From Sphingomonas sp. (lineage in GTDB: Bacteria > Pseudomonadota > Alphaproteobacteria > Sphingomonadales > Sphingomonadaceae), in NCBI RefSeq assembly GCF_023266535.1, contig NZ_JAHFPY010000004.1, forward strand, positions 1 through 56,334: 56,334 nucleotides of DNA, written 5' to 3'. Under the pieces are notes generated by a model that was given only the letters and a program-made list of their open reading frames with translations, did not search any database and was not told where the DNA came from. A program made the translations under genes and the position numbers. This document shows positions 43,654-52,373 of this stretch, one piece after another. Every line of letters begins with the position of its first letter. Positions within the stretch are counted from its first letter, which is position 1.

Positions 43654-45156
43654 ATGCCGGCCTCGCTCCCCGCCGGCACGCATAGCCTCCCGCCTCTCGG
43701 CGGGAGGCTTTTCGTTGCCTATCGGCTGACATGGTGGCTGCTGCTGGCGGCCGCAGTCCTGGCCGTTGGTTCTTCCGCCCTGGATGCAAACACGAACGGC
43801 CTGATCATCGCGCTCCGCCTGGCCAAGTCGGCGGTGCTGATCGCGGTCGCCTGGATCCTGCTTAGGCGCCGGCCGCGCGACCCCGTGGCCGCACTGTTCG
43901 GCATTTCTTTCCTGCTGTGGACAATCAGCAGCAGCGGCGATTTCACGCCTTCAAATCAGTTTGACTGGAGGTTGCTGGTCGATCGCTTGCGCTTCCTGCC
44001 ATTCGCCACTGGATTGCTGTTCTTCCCGGACGGTCGATGGCAGATGCGGAGAACGGCGCCGATCGCGGGCGCAATCTTCACCATATTCTTCATTGGCGTT
44101 GCCGAGGCGACCGGCTTGTTGGCGACGCAAGCCTATCTGCCGCTTGCGGTTGCTTGCGTGCTCGCCGCTCTTGCGTCCCTGCTCAATCGCTACCGCTCGC
44201 TGGACCTGACACAGCAGCAACAGTTTAAATGGATTGCCCTCGGCCTGGTTACGGGGATCGGGCTGATCCTGTCGGCGCGGGCAGGCGCGGCGCTGTTTCC
44301 GGGCGGGCCGAAGTCGATGGCGCAAAACATCCTGCTGGAGGCGATGTTCCAACTTGGCGTTGTGATCATCGCGCTGGGCTTTCTTACCTCCTTGCTGCGT
44401 TACCGGCTCTACGATGCGGAAACGGCAATCAGCCGCTCGGCTGCCTATGCCGGCTTGACCCTGGCGCTGGTGGGGACCTTCTCGGCAAGCGAGACGATCA
44501 TTCAAACGGTTGGTCAACGTTATTTCGGATCAGGCATCGGCGATTTGTCGGGCGGCATCGCCGCCGCCATCGCCGCCGTGTTGCTGACGCCTCTACATGG
44601 CCGGATCAGCGGCTGGGCCGAGCAATATTTCCAGCGCGACTTGATCGGCTTGAAAAGCGCATTGCCTGACTTGCTGGACGCTCCATCCTTGAGCGCGTCG
44701 GTGAGCAAGCTGAGCGCGGCCGTCCTCCCGCTGATCGAAGGCGCTGTCCACGCCGAGCGAAGCGCCTTGGTGGTCGACGGCAGGCTGGTTGGCGCCCGCG
44801 GCGTCACCAAAATCGCCGCCCAACGTTGGATCGAGCAATGGGACGAGCCAACCGTGGCCGATCCGTTTGACCGCGATGATGGTGCGCTATTCCCGTTGCG
44901 GATGGCTATGCGCTGTCCGCTCGGACGGATCAGGGCCTGGCTGCTGCTCGGCCCGCGGCCCGATGGCAGCTTCTACGGCAAGGATGATCTGGATGCGCTG
45001 GCCGAAATTGTGCGTCCGTTGCAGCGAGCCTTGGTTCTCGTCGCCGAGCGCGAGATCGAAAACGCCAGGCAGCGTCGCATTATCAATGGCCTCAGTCGGT
45101 CGATAGCCGAGCTCTCAAAGCGATTGGAAAAGGTAGAGAAGCATGACGAAAGATAA
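43654..45156 (+). CDS. Membrane sensor-like protein without a kinase domain
   Basis: A 500-residue protein with about eight hydrophobic segments in residues 20-310 and a soluble C-terminal half. The section LLRYRLYDAETAISRSAAYAGLTL followed by PLHGRISGWAEQYFQRDLIGLKSA resembles the transducer part of membrane-bound histidine kinases and cyclases. The last 180 residues look like a GAF-type module ending in a coiled coil. No H-box, ATPase or cyclase domain follows. The start is uncertain: ATG 43654 lies before a terminator-like hairpin (43685-43708), and no good start exists soon after it. It overlaps the next gene by 14 bases. Confidence 0.65.
   Translation: MPASLPAGTHSLPPLGGRLFVAYRLTWWLLLAAAVLAVGSSALDANTNGLIIALRLAKSAVLIAVAWILLRRRPRDPVAALFGISFLLWTISSSGDFTPSNQFDWRLLVDRLRFLPFATGLLFFPDGRWQMRRTAPIAGAIFTIFFIGVAEATGLLATQAYLPLAVACVLAALASLLNRYRSLDLTQQQQFKWIALGLVTGIGLILSARAGAALFPGGPKSMAQNILLEAMFQLGVVIIALGFLTSLLRYRLYDAETAISRSAAYAGLTLALVGTFSASETIIQTVGQRYFGSGIGDLSGGIAAAIAAVLLTPLHGRISGWAEQYFQRDLIGLKSALPDLLDAPSLSASVSKLSAAVLPLIEGAVHAERSALVVDGRLVGARGVTKIAAQRWIEQWDEPTVADPFDRDDGALFPLRMAMRCPLGRIRAWLLLGPRPDGSFYGKDDLDALAEIVRPLQRALVLVAEREIENARQRRIINGLSRSIAELSKRLEKVEKHDER
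43685..43716 (+). terminator. Intrinsic-terminator-like hairpin at the 5' end of the sensor gene
   Basis: GCCTCCCGCC (43685-43694) pairs perfectly with GGCGGGAGGC (43699-43708) with a TCTC loop, followed by TTTTCGTT. It fits a rho-independent terminator for the DUF302 unit. Yet it falls after the only plausible start codon of the next gene, so it would be inside that coding sequence. Confidence 0.75.
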
Positions 45157-45850
45157 GAAGGTAGCAATAGTCACGGCGGCCGGGTCGGGCATGGGTGCGG
45201 CCGCCGCGCGGCGGCTGGCCCGCGACGGTTACCACGTCGCCATATTGTCTTCCTCGGGCAAGGGCGAGGCGCTCGCCAGGGAGCTTGGCGGCATTGGCGT
45301 AACTGGATCCAACCGGTCCAACGAGGACCTCAAGCGGCTGGTTGACGAAACGATGGAGAAGTGGGGCCGCATCGACGCATTGGTCAACAGCGCCGGTCAT
45401 GGCCCTCGCGGACCGCTGCTGCAGATCAGCGACGAAGAGTGGCACGCGGGCCTCGATACCTATTTCTTGAATGTCGCTCGGGCAGTCCGGCTGGTTGCGC
45501 CCATCATGATCGCCCAGAAGGGCGGAGCGATCGTCAACATCTCCTCGGCTTGGGTCATGGAACCGAGCGCAAGGTGGCCGACGTCGGCGGTGGCACGCGC
45601 GGGCCTGGCGGCCTACACAAAGCTGTTCGCCGACCAATATGCTGCCGACAATGTGCGCATGAACAACCTGCTGCCAGGCTGGATCGACAGCCTTCCGGTG
45701 GACGAGGACCAGACCGACACAATTCCCATGAAGCGCTACGGCACCAGTGAGGAAATTGCCGCGACGGTGGCTTTTCTTGTTTCGGACGGAGCAGGCTACA
45801 TCACGGGCCAGAACATCCGCATAGATGGCGGCATCACCCGGTCAGTCTAG
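45143..45850 (+). CDS. SDR family protein with non-standard catalytic residues
   Basis: A 235-residue short-chain dehydrogenase-fold protein. The cofactor motif TAAGSGMGAAAARRL is near residue 11 and NSAGHGPRGPL near 82. The active-site serine region NISSAWVMEPS is normal, but where YxxxK is expected there is SAVARAGL, so both the catalytic tyrosine and lysine appear replaced (Ser and Arg). Other SDRs with this SxxxR pattern exist. It overlaps the membrane sensor-like gene by 14 bases, suggesting a functional pair. A cofactor-sensing role is possible. Confidence 0.85.
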   Translation: MTKDKKVAIVTAAGSGMGAAAARRLARDGYHVAILSSSGKGEALARELGGIGVTGSNRSNEDLKRLVDETMEKWGRIDALVNSAGHGPRGPLLQISDEEWHAGLDTYFLNVARAVRLVAPIMIAQKGGAIVNISSAWVMEPSARWPTSAVARAGLAAYTKLFADQYAADNVRMNNLLPGWIDSLPVDEDQTDTIPMKRYGTSEEIAATVAFLVSDGAGYITGQNIRIDGGITRSV

Positions 45851-45878
45851 ATTTCGCCGGCGTGGGCGCCGGAACAGC

Positions 45879-46409
45879 TTAGCTGACCGCTTCGGGGACC
45901 TTCTCGACCCATTCCGGGATGAAGATCGGGGCGCGGATCGACCAGCCGGTCGCGACGACGCTTTGCACCGGGATCGACTGGAGCAGCTGCTTGCGCTGCT
46001 CGGGATGCACACAGGGCAACGCGGCGGCCGCGCAAAAGACGCTGATGAGCCAGGGGCGCACGCCCGATCCTAGCAGTCGCTCATAGAGAAACTGGAAGGC
46101 CTCGAAATCGCCGAGCTTGCCTTCGGCCAGATCCGAGGCGGCAATGTTGATGAGGGGCGCGATGAAGCATTCCGTACCATCCGGGTCGATGTCGTCCGGG
46201 ATGCAATCGCGGATGAGGTCGAGGGAGCGGTAGCGACGCCCTTGCGATTCGATGGCCTGCAGTTCTTCGGGTCCGCGCGCCCATGAATTGGCATCGCCGC
46301 GGTTCATGCCGACGTCCAGCGACCTGCGAATAAAGCGTTGCTCTGCTGCGGTGAAGCTCGCGAACAGCTTCATCTCGCTCAGCATTTGAATTGATGATTT
46401 CCGGTCCAT
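45879..46409 (-). CDS. Hypothetical protein
   Basis: A 176-residue soluble, largely helical protein with no recognised domain. It starts MDRKSSIQMLSEMKLFASF; a segment rich in acidic residues (DCIPDDIDPDGTECF) lies near 69-83; three cysteines in all. AAAGGAG lies before the ATG on the minus strand. It converges with the SDR gene over 28 bases. No function can be assigned from sequence or context. Confidence 0.7.
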   Translation of the reverse strand: MDRKSSIQMLSEMKLFASFTAAEQRFIRRSLDVGMNRGDANSWARGPEELQAIESQGRRYRSLDLIRDCIPDDIDPDGTECFIAPLINIAASDLAEGKLGDFEAFQFLYERLLGSGVRPWLISVFCAAAALPCVHPEQRKQLLQSIPVQSVVATGWSIRAPIFIPEWVEKVPEAVS

Positions 46410-46547
46410 CGCGAACTCCTTTCAGTTCGACGATGCCTTTTCCCATGGACGACTGCCCGGGTTCCAATACCGGTCGCGTATCATTTCGATGTGCGAGGGG
46501 AGTCGATGCCACCGAAACCAGGCTTTCCCCCGGAAAGTCCTGGATTT

Positions 46548-46622
46548 TGGTGACCCCTACGGGAATCGAACCCGTGTTTCAGCCGTGAAAGGGCCGCGTC
46601 CTAACCGCTAGACGAAGGGGCC
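46548..46622 (-). tRNA. tRNA-Glu (anticodon UUC)
   Basis: On the minus strand the 75-base gene begins GGCCCCTTCGTCTAGCGG and ends AGGGGTCACCA with CCA encoded. The acceptor stem GGCCCCT/AGGGGTC, the anticodon loop CTTTCAC with TTC, and the TTCGATTC T-loop are all present. It lies downstream of recJ on the same strand. Confidence 0.97.
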
Positions 46623-46667
46623 ACATGCCGTGGTGCGTGGCGCGCCTAGGCGATGCTCCAGATTCGG

Positions 46668-48422
46668 TCAAGCCGGAGCGGCATCCTCGACGTGCATTTC
46701 CGCCGCATTGCCGCCGTTCCATTCGTCGCGCTTGATCGTCCCGGCCAGCCACCAGCGCTTGTCGGCGGGCGATGAGAGCAGCGCCTGGCCCAGCTCGGTT
46801 TCAACAGCGCGGAAGGCGATCAGCTTGAACGATTTACCGTCGTCGCCGCAGGCAATCGCCCGGACATGCCCGTTGCCGACGATGCCGGGGCGCATCAGCC
46901 TCGCCGGGCCGGCAGCCACCCGCGGCGCGGGCCAGCCGGCGCCATAGGGACCCGCGGCATCGAGCGCGTCGCACAGGCTGGCGGTGACGCCGCCAGGGGC
47001 CAGCAGTGCGTCCAGCAGCAGCGCACGGCCCCCAAGCGCTGCCTCGACGTCGGCGGCCATCCTGTCATGCAGGAAGGCTCGCAGCGCTTCGATGCCGCCG
47101 GGTGCGACCGTCAGCCCCGCGGCCATGGCATGGCCGCCACCGGCGACCAGCAATCCGCTATCCTTGGCGGCCAGCACGGCGGCGCCGAGGTCGACACCCG
47201 AGATCGATCGTCCGGAGCCCTTGCCGGTGCCGTCCTCCTCCTCGGCGATGACGATCGCCGGACGGCCGAACCGCTCCTTCAGCCGGCTGGCGACAATCCC
47301 GATCACGCCGGGATGCCAGCCGCGGCCCGAGACCATGATCAGCGAGCCGCCGGCCTGGGCATTGGCAGCCTCGCCGGCCTGTTCGGTGACCAGCATCTCG
47401 ATTGCCCGCCGCTCCTCGTTCAAGCGGTCGAGCTCCGCGGCGATAGTCCGCGCTTCTTCCGGGTCGGTCGAGGTCAGCAGCCTGACGCCAAGATCGGACT
47501 TGCCGACCCGCCCGCCGGCGTTGATCCGGGGGCCGAGGGCGAAGCCGAGATCGCGTGCGGTCGGCGGTTTTACCAGCCGCGCCGCCTCGGCCAGCGCATT
47601 GAGGCCGATATTGCGGCGCTCGGACATCACCTTGAGGCCTTGGGTGACAAAGGCGCGATTGAGCGTCTTGAGCCGCGCGACATCGGCCACCGTTCCAAGC
47701 GCCACAATATCGAGCAGGTCGATAAGCTTGGGCTCCGGCTGGTCGTCAAAGCGGCCGCGTTGCCTCAGCTCGCGCAGCAGCGCGACGCCCAGCAGGAAGG
47801 CCATGCCGACCGCGGCGACATGGCCATGCGCGGCGCCAATTTCACCTTCGTCGAGCCGGTTGGGATTGATCAGGGCGAAGGTGACGGGCAGCAGGCTCGC
47901 GCACTGATGATGGTCGCAGACGATCACCTCGAGGCCAGCATCGGCCGCTTCCTTGAGCGCGTCGAACGCCTGCGCCCCGCAATCGACGGTGATGGCCAAA
48001 GTGGCGCCGCGCCGCTTCAGCTCGACCAGGGCCGCGCCCGACGGGCCATAACCCTCCATCAGCCGGTCGGGGATGTAGACCATCGGCTCCACGCCGAGCC
48101 GGCGGAGCAGCAAGGTCAGCAGCGCGGCCGAGGTCGCGCCATCGACGTCATAGTCGCCGAAGATGGCGATACTCTCGCCACTCTCGACCGCATCCGCCAG
48201 CCTAGCGGCGGCCTTGTCCATATCCTTGAACTCGGATGGGTCGGGCAGGAAATCGCGGATGGTCGGCGTGCGGTGGCGCGCCAGGTCGGCCTCCTCAACC
48301 CCGCGTGCCAGCAGCAGCTGATCGGTGAGGTCGCGGCCAAGCTCGTCCCCGCCGGCCCGGCGCCAGCGCCACGGCTGCCCGGTCAGGCTCCGCTCGACTC
48401 CGCAGGCGAAGGTGGAGGTCAT
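46668..48422 (-). CDS. recJ: Single-stranded-DNA-specific exonuclease RecJ
   Basis: A 584-residue 5'-3' exonuclease of the DHH family used in recombination and mismatch repair. Motifs: AIFGDYDVDGATSAALL (near 81), VICDHHQ (the DHH motif, near 160), GTVADVARL, and the DHHA1-type GGGHAMAAGL near the C-terminus. I chose ATG 48422, which overlaps the stop of the bPH2 gene upstream (ATGA); the open frame further upstream has no similarity. Length is normal. Confidence 0.95.
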   Translation of the reverse strand: MTSTFACGVERSLTGQPWRWRRAGGDELGRDLTDQLLLARGVEEADLARHRTPTIRDFLPDPSEFKDMDKAAARLADAVESGESIAIFGDYDVDGATSAALLTLLLRRLGVEPMVYIPDRLMEGYGPSGAALVELKRRGATLAITVDCGAQAFDALKEAADAGLEVIVCDHHQCASLLPVTFALINPNRLDEGEIGAAHGHVAAVGMAFLLGVALLRELRQRGRFDDQPEPKLIDLLDIVALGTVADVARLKTLNRAFVTQGLKVMSERRNIGLNALAEAARLVKPPTARDLGFALGPRINAGGRVGKSDLGVRLLTSTDPEEARTIAAELDRLNEERRAIEMLVTEQAGEAANAQAGGSLIMVSGRGWHPGVIGIVASRLKERFGRPAIVIAEEEDGTGKGSGRSISGVDLGAAVLAAKDSGLLVAGGGHAMAAGLTVAPGGIEALRAFLHDRMAADVEAALGGRALLLDALLAPGGVTASLCDALDAAGPYGAGWPAPRVAAGPARLMRPGIVGNGHVRAIACGDDGKSFKLIAFRAVETELGQALLSSPADKRWWLAGTIKRDEWNGGNAAEMHVEDAAPA

Positions 48423-49909
48423 GACAGCAACTCCGCGCGCAGCGTCTCGGCGGCGGGCCGAGTGAGTGCCGGGACCTGATGGTTTGAAAAACCGGTGCCG
48501 CCGGCTACGCCGAGCCGGAGCGAGCAGATACCGAACAGCCTCGTCCACCAGCTCTCGCTGAGGTCGATGCTCTGGATCTTGCGGATTGGGATGACGTTGC
48601 GGTGCTGACGCCACCATCCGGTTTCGACAAACAGCGAGCCGTCCTCGAGCGCGTATCTTGTGTGCCGCCAGCTTGCCCAGCGCAGCCCGATCATGGCCGC
48701 ACCGAAGGCAAGTCCGAGCAATCCGATCGGTCCCAGCGTAATCGACGCCGCGACGGTCGCGATGGCGACCGGCACCAGTGATATCAGGTGGATCGTCACA
48801 TAGGCCATGGAGACGGGACGCCATGCCGCATCGGTAGGCGCGATTCGCCAGCCCAGCGACGTCAATATTGCCGCCGCCTCTTCGGGGCGCGCCAGCGGTG
48901 CGACCACATGGTCACCCTTGCCGCCGTCCTGCGACAGGCTTTGCAGCTTCAGCTCCCACCAGCCAAAATGATGACGGATCGGGCCGGTAGCCAGGATTGC
49001 TGCCTGCGCCCGCTTGGCCGGAATGGTCACATCGGTCAGGGTCAGCAGTCCGCGCCGGCGGCGAAATCCGGTCTCGGTCCGGTCGAGCCGGAAGCCATGT
49101 TCGCGCAACATGGTACGGATCAGGCCAGTGCCGATTCCGATCAGGATGAGGAGCAGGGAACCGGCCAGAACCGTGGCAATCTGGTGCGCCAGCACCAGCG
49201 CCTGCAACGGTCCGGACCGGGCGAGGAGGTCGATCCAGAATCGCTGATCGAACGGATCGATTCCGAGCGGCTGGCCGATCGTCTGGGTCGCGCCGAACAG
49301 GCCGGCGATCACTGCCAGTGAGAAGTTGAACAGGCCGCCCGTCAGCACCCGGCGCGTGTCCATTGCGTAGAGGGCGGGCCGATCCGGCTTGGCCTCGGCG
49401 GTTACTTGCGTGGGCACGGCCGCAAATCCCTTGCGGGCACGGATATGCTCGCGCAGCGCTTCGGCGCGGGCCAGCGCGATGGTGTGGAGGACGCCTTCCT
49501 CTTCCTTGCTGCCGGCCGACGCGCCGGTCTCGAGCTTGACCTTGGCGAGGCCAAGCAGGCGCTGGACCGGCCCCTGCTCGATGTCGACATCGGTCACCCG
49601 GTCGAACGGGATTGCGCGGCTGGTGCGGTGAAGGAACCCGCTGTCGATGCGGATCTCGTGCGCACCGACGCGATATTCGAGCTTGCTCCAGCGGATGAAC
49701 AGCTGGACGAACGAGAAAAGCGCGAAGCCGGCAACCATCAGCGCCGCAATCCACCATTGGCCTTGGGCGGCGAAATAGGCGCCGCCCGCGACCAAGCCCC
49801 AAATGCCCTTCAGCGTCTGGCTCAGCCCGGTCAGCAAATAGAGCGGATGGAGCCGCTCGGGCGGGCCGAGGTCGTCCTGCAATCCGCCAAGCGCGATCGC
49901 CTCACTCAT
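48419..49909 (-). CDS. bPH2 (PH-like) domain membrane protein, YdbT type
   Basis: A 496-residue membrane protein with three bacterial PH-like modules, each after a pair of membrane helices. The first is at WSKLEYRVGAHEIRIDSGFLHR then IPFDRVTDVDIEQGP; the second around TRRGLLT-like RRRGLLTLTDVTIPAKRAQ; the third at TRYALEDGSLFVETGWW with IPIRKIQSIDLSES. The family role is unsettled, possibly protection of the membrane or secretion. It overlaps recJ and the smaller partner by 4 bases each, as in ydbS-ydbT pairs. Confidence 0.88.
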   Translation of the reverse strand: MSEAIALGGLQDDLGPPERLHPLYLLTGLSQTLKGIWGLVAGGAYFAAQGQWWIAALMVAGFALFSFVQLFIRWSKLEYRVGAHEIRIDSGFLHRTSRAIPFDRVTDVDIEQGPVQRLLGLAKVKLETGASAGSKEEEGVLHTIALARAEALREHIRARKGFAAVPTQVTAEAKPDRPALYAMDTRRVLTGGLFNFSLAVIAGLFGATQTIGQPLGIDPFDQRFWIDLLARSGPLQALVLAHQIATVLAGSLLLILIGIGTGLIRTMLREHGFRLDRTETGFRRRRGLLTLTDVTIPAKRAQAAILATGPIRHHFGWWELKLQSLSQDGGKGDHVVAPLARPEEAAAILTSLGWRIAPTDAAWRPVSMAYVTIHLISLVPVAIATVAASITLGPIGLLGLAFGAAMIGLRWASWRHTRYALEDGSLFVETGWWRQHRNVIPIRKIQSIDLSESWWTRLFGICSLRLGVAGGTGFSNHQVPALTRPAAETLRAELLS

Positions 49910-50394
49910 TCCGCGTCAGCGCGGATTTCGGAGCGGATCGCCTCGCGGATCTCGGCGGCGCGGTCGGGCGCCAGGCCGGGCAGGACGACCAGGCTGTTGT
50001 GCGTCCCGGCGGTGTGGACGACCAGGCTGGCCGTGCCGAACAGCTTGTCGATCGGCCCGCGGGTCACGTCGATATGCTGGACCCGGACGAATGGAACGAT
50101 GGTGTCGGTGTGGAACAACCAGCCGCGCACGGTCCTCAGCAGCCGCCCGTCAATGGCATAGCCGAGCCGGCGATAGACACGATTGGGGGCAATGACGATT
50201 GCAAGAAATGCAATCAACGCAACCAGCAGCGGCAGCAGCAGGGGAGGGACGGGCGTCTCCACCAGGGCGATGCGGTCAACAGCCAGCGCGACGAGGAACA
50301 TCGGCACCCAGAATACCGCCGCCTTCATTTGCAATGCCTGGCGATAGGCAGGTTCGACCGGCTGGAGGTCGGCGGGAATGGCGAGAGCTGTCAT
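49906..50394 (-). CDS. bPH2 domain membrane protein, YdbS type
   Basis: A 162-residue partner of the preceding protein: two membrane helices (near 27-66) then one PH-like module with RRLGYAIDGRLLRTVRGWLF and VPFVRVQHIDVTRGPIDKLF. The paired arrangement (single-module gene followed by a three-module gene, 4-base overlap) is the usual ydbS-ydbT order. It follows glpX by 28 bases. Confidence 0.9.
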   Translation of the reverse strand: MTALAIPADLQPVEPAYRQALQMKAAVFWVPMFLVALAVDRIALVETPVPPLLLPLLVALIAFLAIVIAPNRVYRRLGYAIDGRLLRTVRGWLFHTDTIVPFVRVQHIDVTRGPIDKLFGTASLVVHTAGTHNSLVVLPGLAPDRAAEIREAIRSEIRADAE

Positions 50395-50422
50395 GCGCCG
50401 ATGATACAGGGCGCCAGATGGC

Positions 50423-51397
50423 TCACAAGGGCTTGTGATATTCCGTCGAAACGCGGCGCACGGTCCCGGTGCTGGCCCGCATGACGATGCTTTCGGTGGT
50501 GATGCTGCCGCCCTTGGTGCGCTTGACGCCGCTCAGCAGCGAACCATCGGTCACGCCGCTGGCGGCAAAGATGCAGTCGCCCTTGGCCATGTCTTCCATC
50601 GAATAAATGCGGTCGAGGTCGTCGATGCCCCAGCGGTGGGCGCGGCCGCGCTCATCGTCGTTGCGGAACAGCAGGCGTCCTTCCATCTGCCCGCCGACGC
50701 AGCGCAGCGCCGCCGCCGCCAGCACGCCTTCCGGCGCGCCGCCGGTGCCGAGGTAAATGTCGATGCCGGTGTCGGGATCGGTGGTGGCGATCACACCGGC
50801 GACGTCGCCGTCGGGGATCAGCTTGATGCCGCAGCCGAGCGCCCGCAGCTCATCGATGATCGCCTGGTGGCGCGGGCGATCGAGAACGCAGGCGACAATC
50901 TCGTTCGGCGCCACATTCTTGGCCGCCGCCAGGGCGCGAACGTTTTCGGTGACGGACTTTGCCAGGCTGATCGTGCCGGCCGGGCAACCCGGGCCGATCG
51001 CGATCTTCTCCATGTAGACGTCGGGCGCGTTGAGGAGGCAGCCCTGCTCGGCGATGGCAAGTACCGCCAGCGCATTGGGCCCGGCGTTGGCGGTGAGGGT
51101 GGTTCCCTCGAGCGGGTCGAGCGCAATGTCGATCGCCGGCCCGTCGCCCTGCGCGCTGCCCACCTTTTCGCCGATGTAGAGCATCGGCGCTTCGTCGCGC
51201 TCGCCTTCGCCGATGACCACCGTGCCGTCCATCGGCAGCTCGTTGAGCGCATGGCGCATGGCCTCGACCGCGGCGGCGTCGGCGGCGTCATTATCGCCGC
51301 GGCCGATCCATTTCGAAGCGGCAATTGCCGCCGCCTCGGTCACCCGGACCATTTCGAGGACGAGGACGCGATCGAGAACGTGGCTGGCACTGACCAT
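50423..51397 (-). CDS. glpX: Class II fructose-1,6-bisphosphatase
   Basis: A 324-residue metal-dependent phosphatase that makes fructose 6-phosphate in gluconeogenesis. Motifs: WIGRGDNDAADAAAVEAM, VIGEGERDEAPMLY (near 62), DPLEGTTL (near 92) and GTGGAPEGVLAAAALR (near 195). ATG 51397 gives the family start; an open frame of 26 residues upstream lacks similarity. Its product supports sugar synthesis from succinyl-CoA or acetyl-CoA-derived carbon. In alphaproteobacteria glpX often precedes recJ; here the bPH2 pair lies between them. Confidence 0.95.
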   Translation of the reverse strand: MVSASHVLDRVLVLEMVRVTEAAAIAASKWIGRGDNDAADAAAVEAMRHALNELPMDGTVVIGEGERDEAPMLYIGEKVGSAQGDGPAIDIALDPLEGTTLTANAGPNALAVLAIAEQGCLLNAPDVYMEKIAIGPGCPAGTISLAKSVTENVRALAAAKNVAPNEIVACVLDRPRHQAIIDELRALGCGIKLIPDGDVAGVIATTDPDTGIDIYLGTGGAPEGVLAAAALRCVGGQMEGRLLFRNDDERGRAHRWGIDDLDRIYSMEDMAKGDCIFAASGVTDGSLLSGVKRTKGGSITTESIVMRASTGTVRRVSTEYHKPL

Positions 51398-51560
51398 AAC
51401 TAAGCTGCTTCCCGGCAAGAATCGTTGGCGCTGCCGATAAGCTGCGCCAGCGAATGTGTCGAGGCGCGCCTCCACGCAGAAATGTCGCGCGTAATAGAGG
51501 CAAGACTGCTAGAAAGGGCGTCGCCGAATCCAGTGCGTCTTCCATTTGAGGGAGAGTGCC

Positions 51561-51839
51561 ATGATGGATGCGGGCTCACTTGCATATTTGGTTGCGGCTT
51601 TGGCTGGTTGGGGTGGCGGCGCCATCATGGCCTATGACCCGGAGAAATATCCGCCGACGGGGTGCAAGCCTTGTCCTTATCCTGCGGGCGCGATTGTCGC
51701 GGCAATCCTGTGGGCTTTGCTCGGCATCAATGGGCCGATCGCTGAAGTTGCCAGCACGGCCGCGATAACCGGCCTGGTTGGCGGCCTGTTCGGCGGCTCG
51801 GCTTCTCGCTTCCTTAGCTCCGGGATGGCGCGCCGCTAG
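51561..51839 (+). CDS. Small membrane protein, unknown
   Basis: A 92-residue protein with two or three hydrophobic segments (LAYLVAALAGWGGGAIMAY, AGAIVAAILWALLG, AAITGLVGGLFGGSA). A CKPCPYP motif lies in the loop between them and could bind metal or form a disulphide. ATG 51561 has GAGGGAGAG upstream. It is divergent from glpX and convergent with the DUF2721 gene. No family recognised. Confidence 0.72.
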   Translation: MMDAGSLAYLVAALAGWGGGAIMAYDPEKYPPTGCKPCPYPAGAIVAAILWALLGINGPIAEVASTAAITGLVGGLFGGSASRFLSSGMARR

Positions 51840-51849
51840 GCTGCGAGCT

Positions 51850-52338
51850 TCAATCGCCGTCGTCGGCCTGATGGTCGAGAATGTGCGCGCGGACCTGGAT
51901 GGCGCGAATACCGAGCCTGGTTTCGTGGAGGAAGATGGCGAAGCCGAGGCCGGTGCAGGCCATCGCGGCGATGAACAGCAAGGCGATCGCGGTGCCGAAG
52001 CGGTAACCGGTCAGGAACGCCAGGAACAGCAGGATCACCACCGCCGAAATCAGCAGCGCGGCGAGCACGGTGGTGAAGATGGCGCTGCTGACGATGCGGC
52101 TGCGGCGGTCGAGCAGCCTGACCTCGCGCAGCATGCGTTCATGCTCCTCGCCGCGACTGTCGAGGATGCGCGGCTCGAGCTTGCGGATGCGATCGACGAT
52201 CCGCGCCAGGCGGCCGGCGCAGACGTTGAGGAACGCGCCGAGCCCGGCCAGCAGGAACACCGGCGCCACCGCCAACTGGATGATCTGGGCCAGTTGGGTA
52301 AGGCCGGGCGTGTGGGGAATGAGGGAGGCCGCTGTCAT
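51850..52338 (-). CDS. DUF2721 family membrane protein
   Basis: A 162-residue protein with three membrane helices (LAVAPVFLLAGLGAFLNVCAG; TTVLAALLISAVVILLFLAFL; IALLFIAAMACTGLGFAIFL) and the DUF2721 pattern GRLARIVDRIRKLE followed by REVRLLDRRSRIV. Function unknown. It lies 35 bases after the L,D-transpeptidase gene on the same strand. Confidence 0.9.
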   Translation of the reverse strand: MTAASLIPHTPGLTQLAQIIQLAVAPVFLLAGLGAFLNVCAGRLARIVDRIRKLEPRILDSRGEEHERMLREVRLLDRRSRIVSSAIFTTVLAALLISAVVILLFLAFLTGYRFGTAIALLFIAAMACTGLGFAIFLHETRLGIRAIQVRAHILDHQADDGD

Positions 52339-52373
52339 GCGCGCCTCTATGCCCTACCGGAGGACGCTTGGCA

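Noticed and set aside
51398-51560. Riboswitch or small RNA upstream of glpX
   Set aside because: No recognised conserved fold could be traced by eye, and no strong hairpin/T-run is present.
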